Assembly (NCBI RefSeq): GCF_900078385.1
Contig: NZ_FLQR01000008.1
Coordinates: 309,076-373,075, forward strand
Source of the DNA: an uncultured Microbacterium sp.
GTDB taxonomy: Bacteria; Actinomycetota; Actinomycetes; Actinomycetales; Microbacteriaceae
Length of the DNA stretch: 64,000 bases
Reading direction: 5' to 3'
Shown here: in pieces, positions 62,814 through 64,000 of the stretch
Layout: every line of letters starts with the position of its first letter
Numbering within the stretch: position 1 is the first letter of the stretch
Translations under genes and position numbers: made by a program
The notes under the pieces: generated by a model
The model's database searches: none
What the model saw: only the letters and a program-made list of their open reading frames with translations
What the model was told of the DNA's origin: nothing

Positions 62814-64000
62814 TCAGCGGGGGTCGGGATCGTCGAGGTCCGGCTCGGCCGGTTCGGCCTGCTTGCCGAAGGTCGGGTTGTGCACCTCGCCGAGGGTGAT
62901 GTGCACGGCCTGCTGGTCGGTGTAGAAGTCGATCGAGCGGTAGCCGCCCTCGTGCCCGAGTCCGGAGGCCTTCACGCCGCCGAAGGGCGTGCGCAGATCG
63001 CGCACGTTGTTGGAGTTGAGCCACACCATGCCGGCCTCGATGCCCTGAGCGAAGTTGTGCGCGCGGGTGAGGTCGTTGGTCCAGACGTAGGCGGCGAGAC
63101 CGTACTTCGTGTTGTTCGCGAGGGCGAGGGCCTCTTCGTCGGTGTCGAACGGTGTGATCGCGACGACCGGGCCGAAGATCTCCTCCTGGAAGATCCGGGC
63201 GTCCGGGGAGACGTCGGCGAATGCGGTGGGGGCGACGAAGTTGCCGAACTCGAAGCCCTCCGGCTGGCCGCCACCCGCGATGAGCCGGCCCTCGGTCTTG
63301 CCGATCTCGACGTAGCCCATGACCTTCTCGAAGTGCTCGGGGTGCACGAGCGCGCCGACCTCGGTGGCCGGGTCGTGCGGGTAGCCGACCTTCACGCGGC
63401 GTGCCTGCGCGCCGTAGCGCTCGACGAAGTCGTCGTACACGCCGCGCTGGACGAGGATGCGGCTGCCGGCGGTGCAGCGCTCGCCGTTGAGGGAGAAGAC
63501 GCCGAAGATCGTGGCGTCGACGGCCGCGTCGAGGTCGGCGTCGGCGAACACGATGGCCGGCGACTTGCCGCCGAGCTCCATCGACAGGCCCTTCAGGTAC
63601 GGCGCCGCGTTGCCGAAGATGGTCTGCCCTGTGCGGCTCTCGCCGGTGAAGGAGATGAGCGGCACATCGGGGTGCTTCACGAGCGCGTCACCGGCATCCT
63701 CGCCGAGGCCGTGCACGAGGTTGAACACGCCCTGCGGGAGCCCTGCCTCCTCGAAGATCCCGGCCCACAGCGACGCCGACAGCGGCGTGAACTCGGCGGG
63801 CTTGAGGACGACGGTGTTGCCCGTCGCGAGGGCGGGGCCGAGCTTCCACGACTCGAGCATGAACGGCGTGTTCCACGGTGTGATGAGGCCCGCGACGCCG
63901 ATCGGCTTCCGGTTGACGTAGTTGATCTGCCGGCCCGGGACCTTGAACGTGTCGTCGGCCTGGGCGACGATCAGGTCGGCGAAGAAGCGGAAGTTCTCCG
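62814..64000 (-). CDS. hpaE: 5-carboxymethyl-2-hydroxymuconate semialdehyde dehydrogenase (5' truncated by window edge)
   Basis: The frame is open to the right edge, giving 395 visible C-terminal codons of an aldehyde dehydrogenase that is normally ~500 residues. ITPWNTPFMLESWK, LKPAEFTPLS, SFTGESRTGQ, catalytic Glu in MELGGKSPAIVF and nucleophile Cys in NGERCTAGSR are visible. The C-terminal IEAGMVWLNSNNVRDLRTPFGG is typical of HpaE. It oxidises the HpaD product with NAD. Upstream of the other hpa genes in transcription order, so the operon promoter is outside the window. Confidence 0.93.
   Translation of the reverse strand, partial: ENFRFFADLIVAQADDTFKVPGRQINYVNRKPIGVAGLITPWNTPFMLESWKLGPALATGNTVVLKPAEFTPLSASLWAGIFEEAGLPQGVFNLVHGLGEDAGDALVKHPDVPLISFTGESRTGQTIFGNAAPYLKGLSMELGGKSPAIVFADADLDAAVDATIFGVFSLNGERCTAGSRILVQRGVYDDFVERYGAQARRVKVGYPHDPATEVGALVHPEHFEKVMGYVEIGKTEGRLIAGGGQPEGFEFGNFVAPTAFADVSPDARIFQEEIFGPVVAITPFDTDEEALALANNTKYGLAAYVWTNDLTRAHNFAQGIEAGMVWLNSNNVRDLRTPFGGVKASGLGHEGGYRSIDFYTDQQAVHITLGEVHNPTFGKQAEPAEPDLDDPDPR

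Overview
This 64-kb window is a high-GC actinobacterial chromosome segment. The gene content and style (a WXG100/EccC-type secretion locus, several CUT1 sugar importers without their own ATPase, a monomeric NADP isocitrate dehydrogenase, an Ada-AlkA fusion, many GTG starts and ATGA/GTGA overlaps) suggest Microbacteriaceae, most likely Microbacterium. That placement is inference from style and not from a marker gene. I see no rRNA, tRNA, CRISPR array, transposase or phage gene.

Layout. (1) 1-11306: a type VII-like secretion locus. The 3' part of an EccC/EssC-like triple-ATPase gene is followed by two parallel modules (A 3229-6830, B 7139-11306). Each module carries a WXG100-type protein, a ~110-aa helical protein, a ~400-430-aa protein with a central membrane hairpin, a four-helix membrane protein and two soluble orphan proteins. 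The WXG100 gene and its promoter are the same 404-bp sequence (one mismatch) in both modules, and a palindrome overlapping the -35 element recurs at three promoters. (2) 11285-12709: a flavin disulfide reductase. (3) 12910-19181: a CUT1 importer with a GH130 phosphorylase and a secreted protein that resembles a six-hairpin glycosidase. (4) 19353-21358: alkylation repair (Ada-AlkA fusion plus methyltransferase). (5) 21369-25291: a leader hairpin, a short leader ORF and a heterodimeric ABC exporter. (6) GNAT acetyltransferase and monomeric isocitrate dehydrogenase. (7) 28167-40125: a galacto(gluco)mannan utilisation cluster (GH36, LacI regulator, CUT1 importer, GH2 beta-mannosidase, GH113 mannanase, BadF-type kinase, CE7 esterase). 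(8) L,D-transpeptidase. (9) 41819-48004 and 50116-52766: N-acetylglucosamine/chitooligosaccharide genes (ROK regulator, importer, ROK kinase, NagB, NagA, GH20), interrupted by a small repeat array, a GlcD-like oxidase and a YrdB-like membrane protein. (10) 52854-55122: a ZTP (pfl) riboswitch followed by glyA-folD. (11) RibD-like reductase and a polar amino-acid ABC transporter. (12) Two orphan genes. (13) 59987-64000: homoprotocatechuate meta-cleavage genes hpaI-hpaH-hpaD-hpaE on the minus strand, running off the right edge.

How the parts work together. The carbohydrate clusters follow an import-then-digest scheme: lipoprotein-dependent importers bring in oligosaccharides and cytoplasmic enzymes without signal peptides break them down. 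No CUT1 ATPase gene is present, so a shared MsiK-like ATPase elsewhere is expected. The most novel part is the duplicated type VII cargo module with its shared palindromic promoter. The clearest regulatory RNA is the ZTP riboswitch, whose conserved CCTGGG can pair with the glyA Shine-Dalgarno region.
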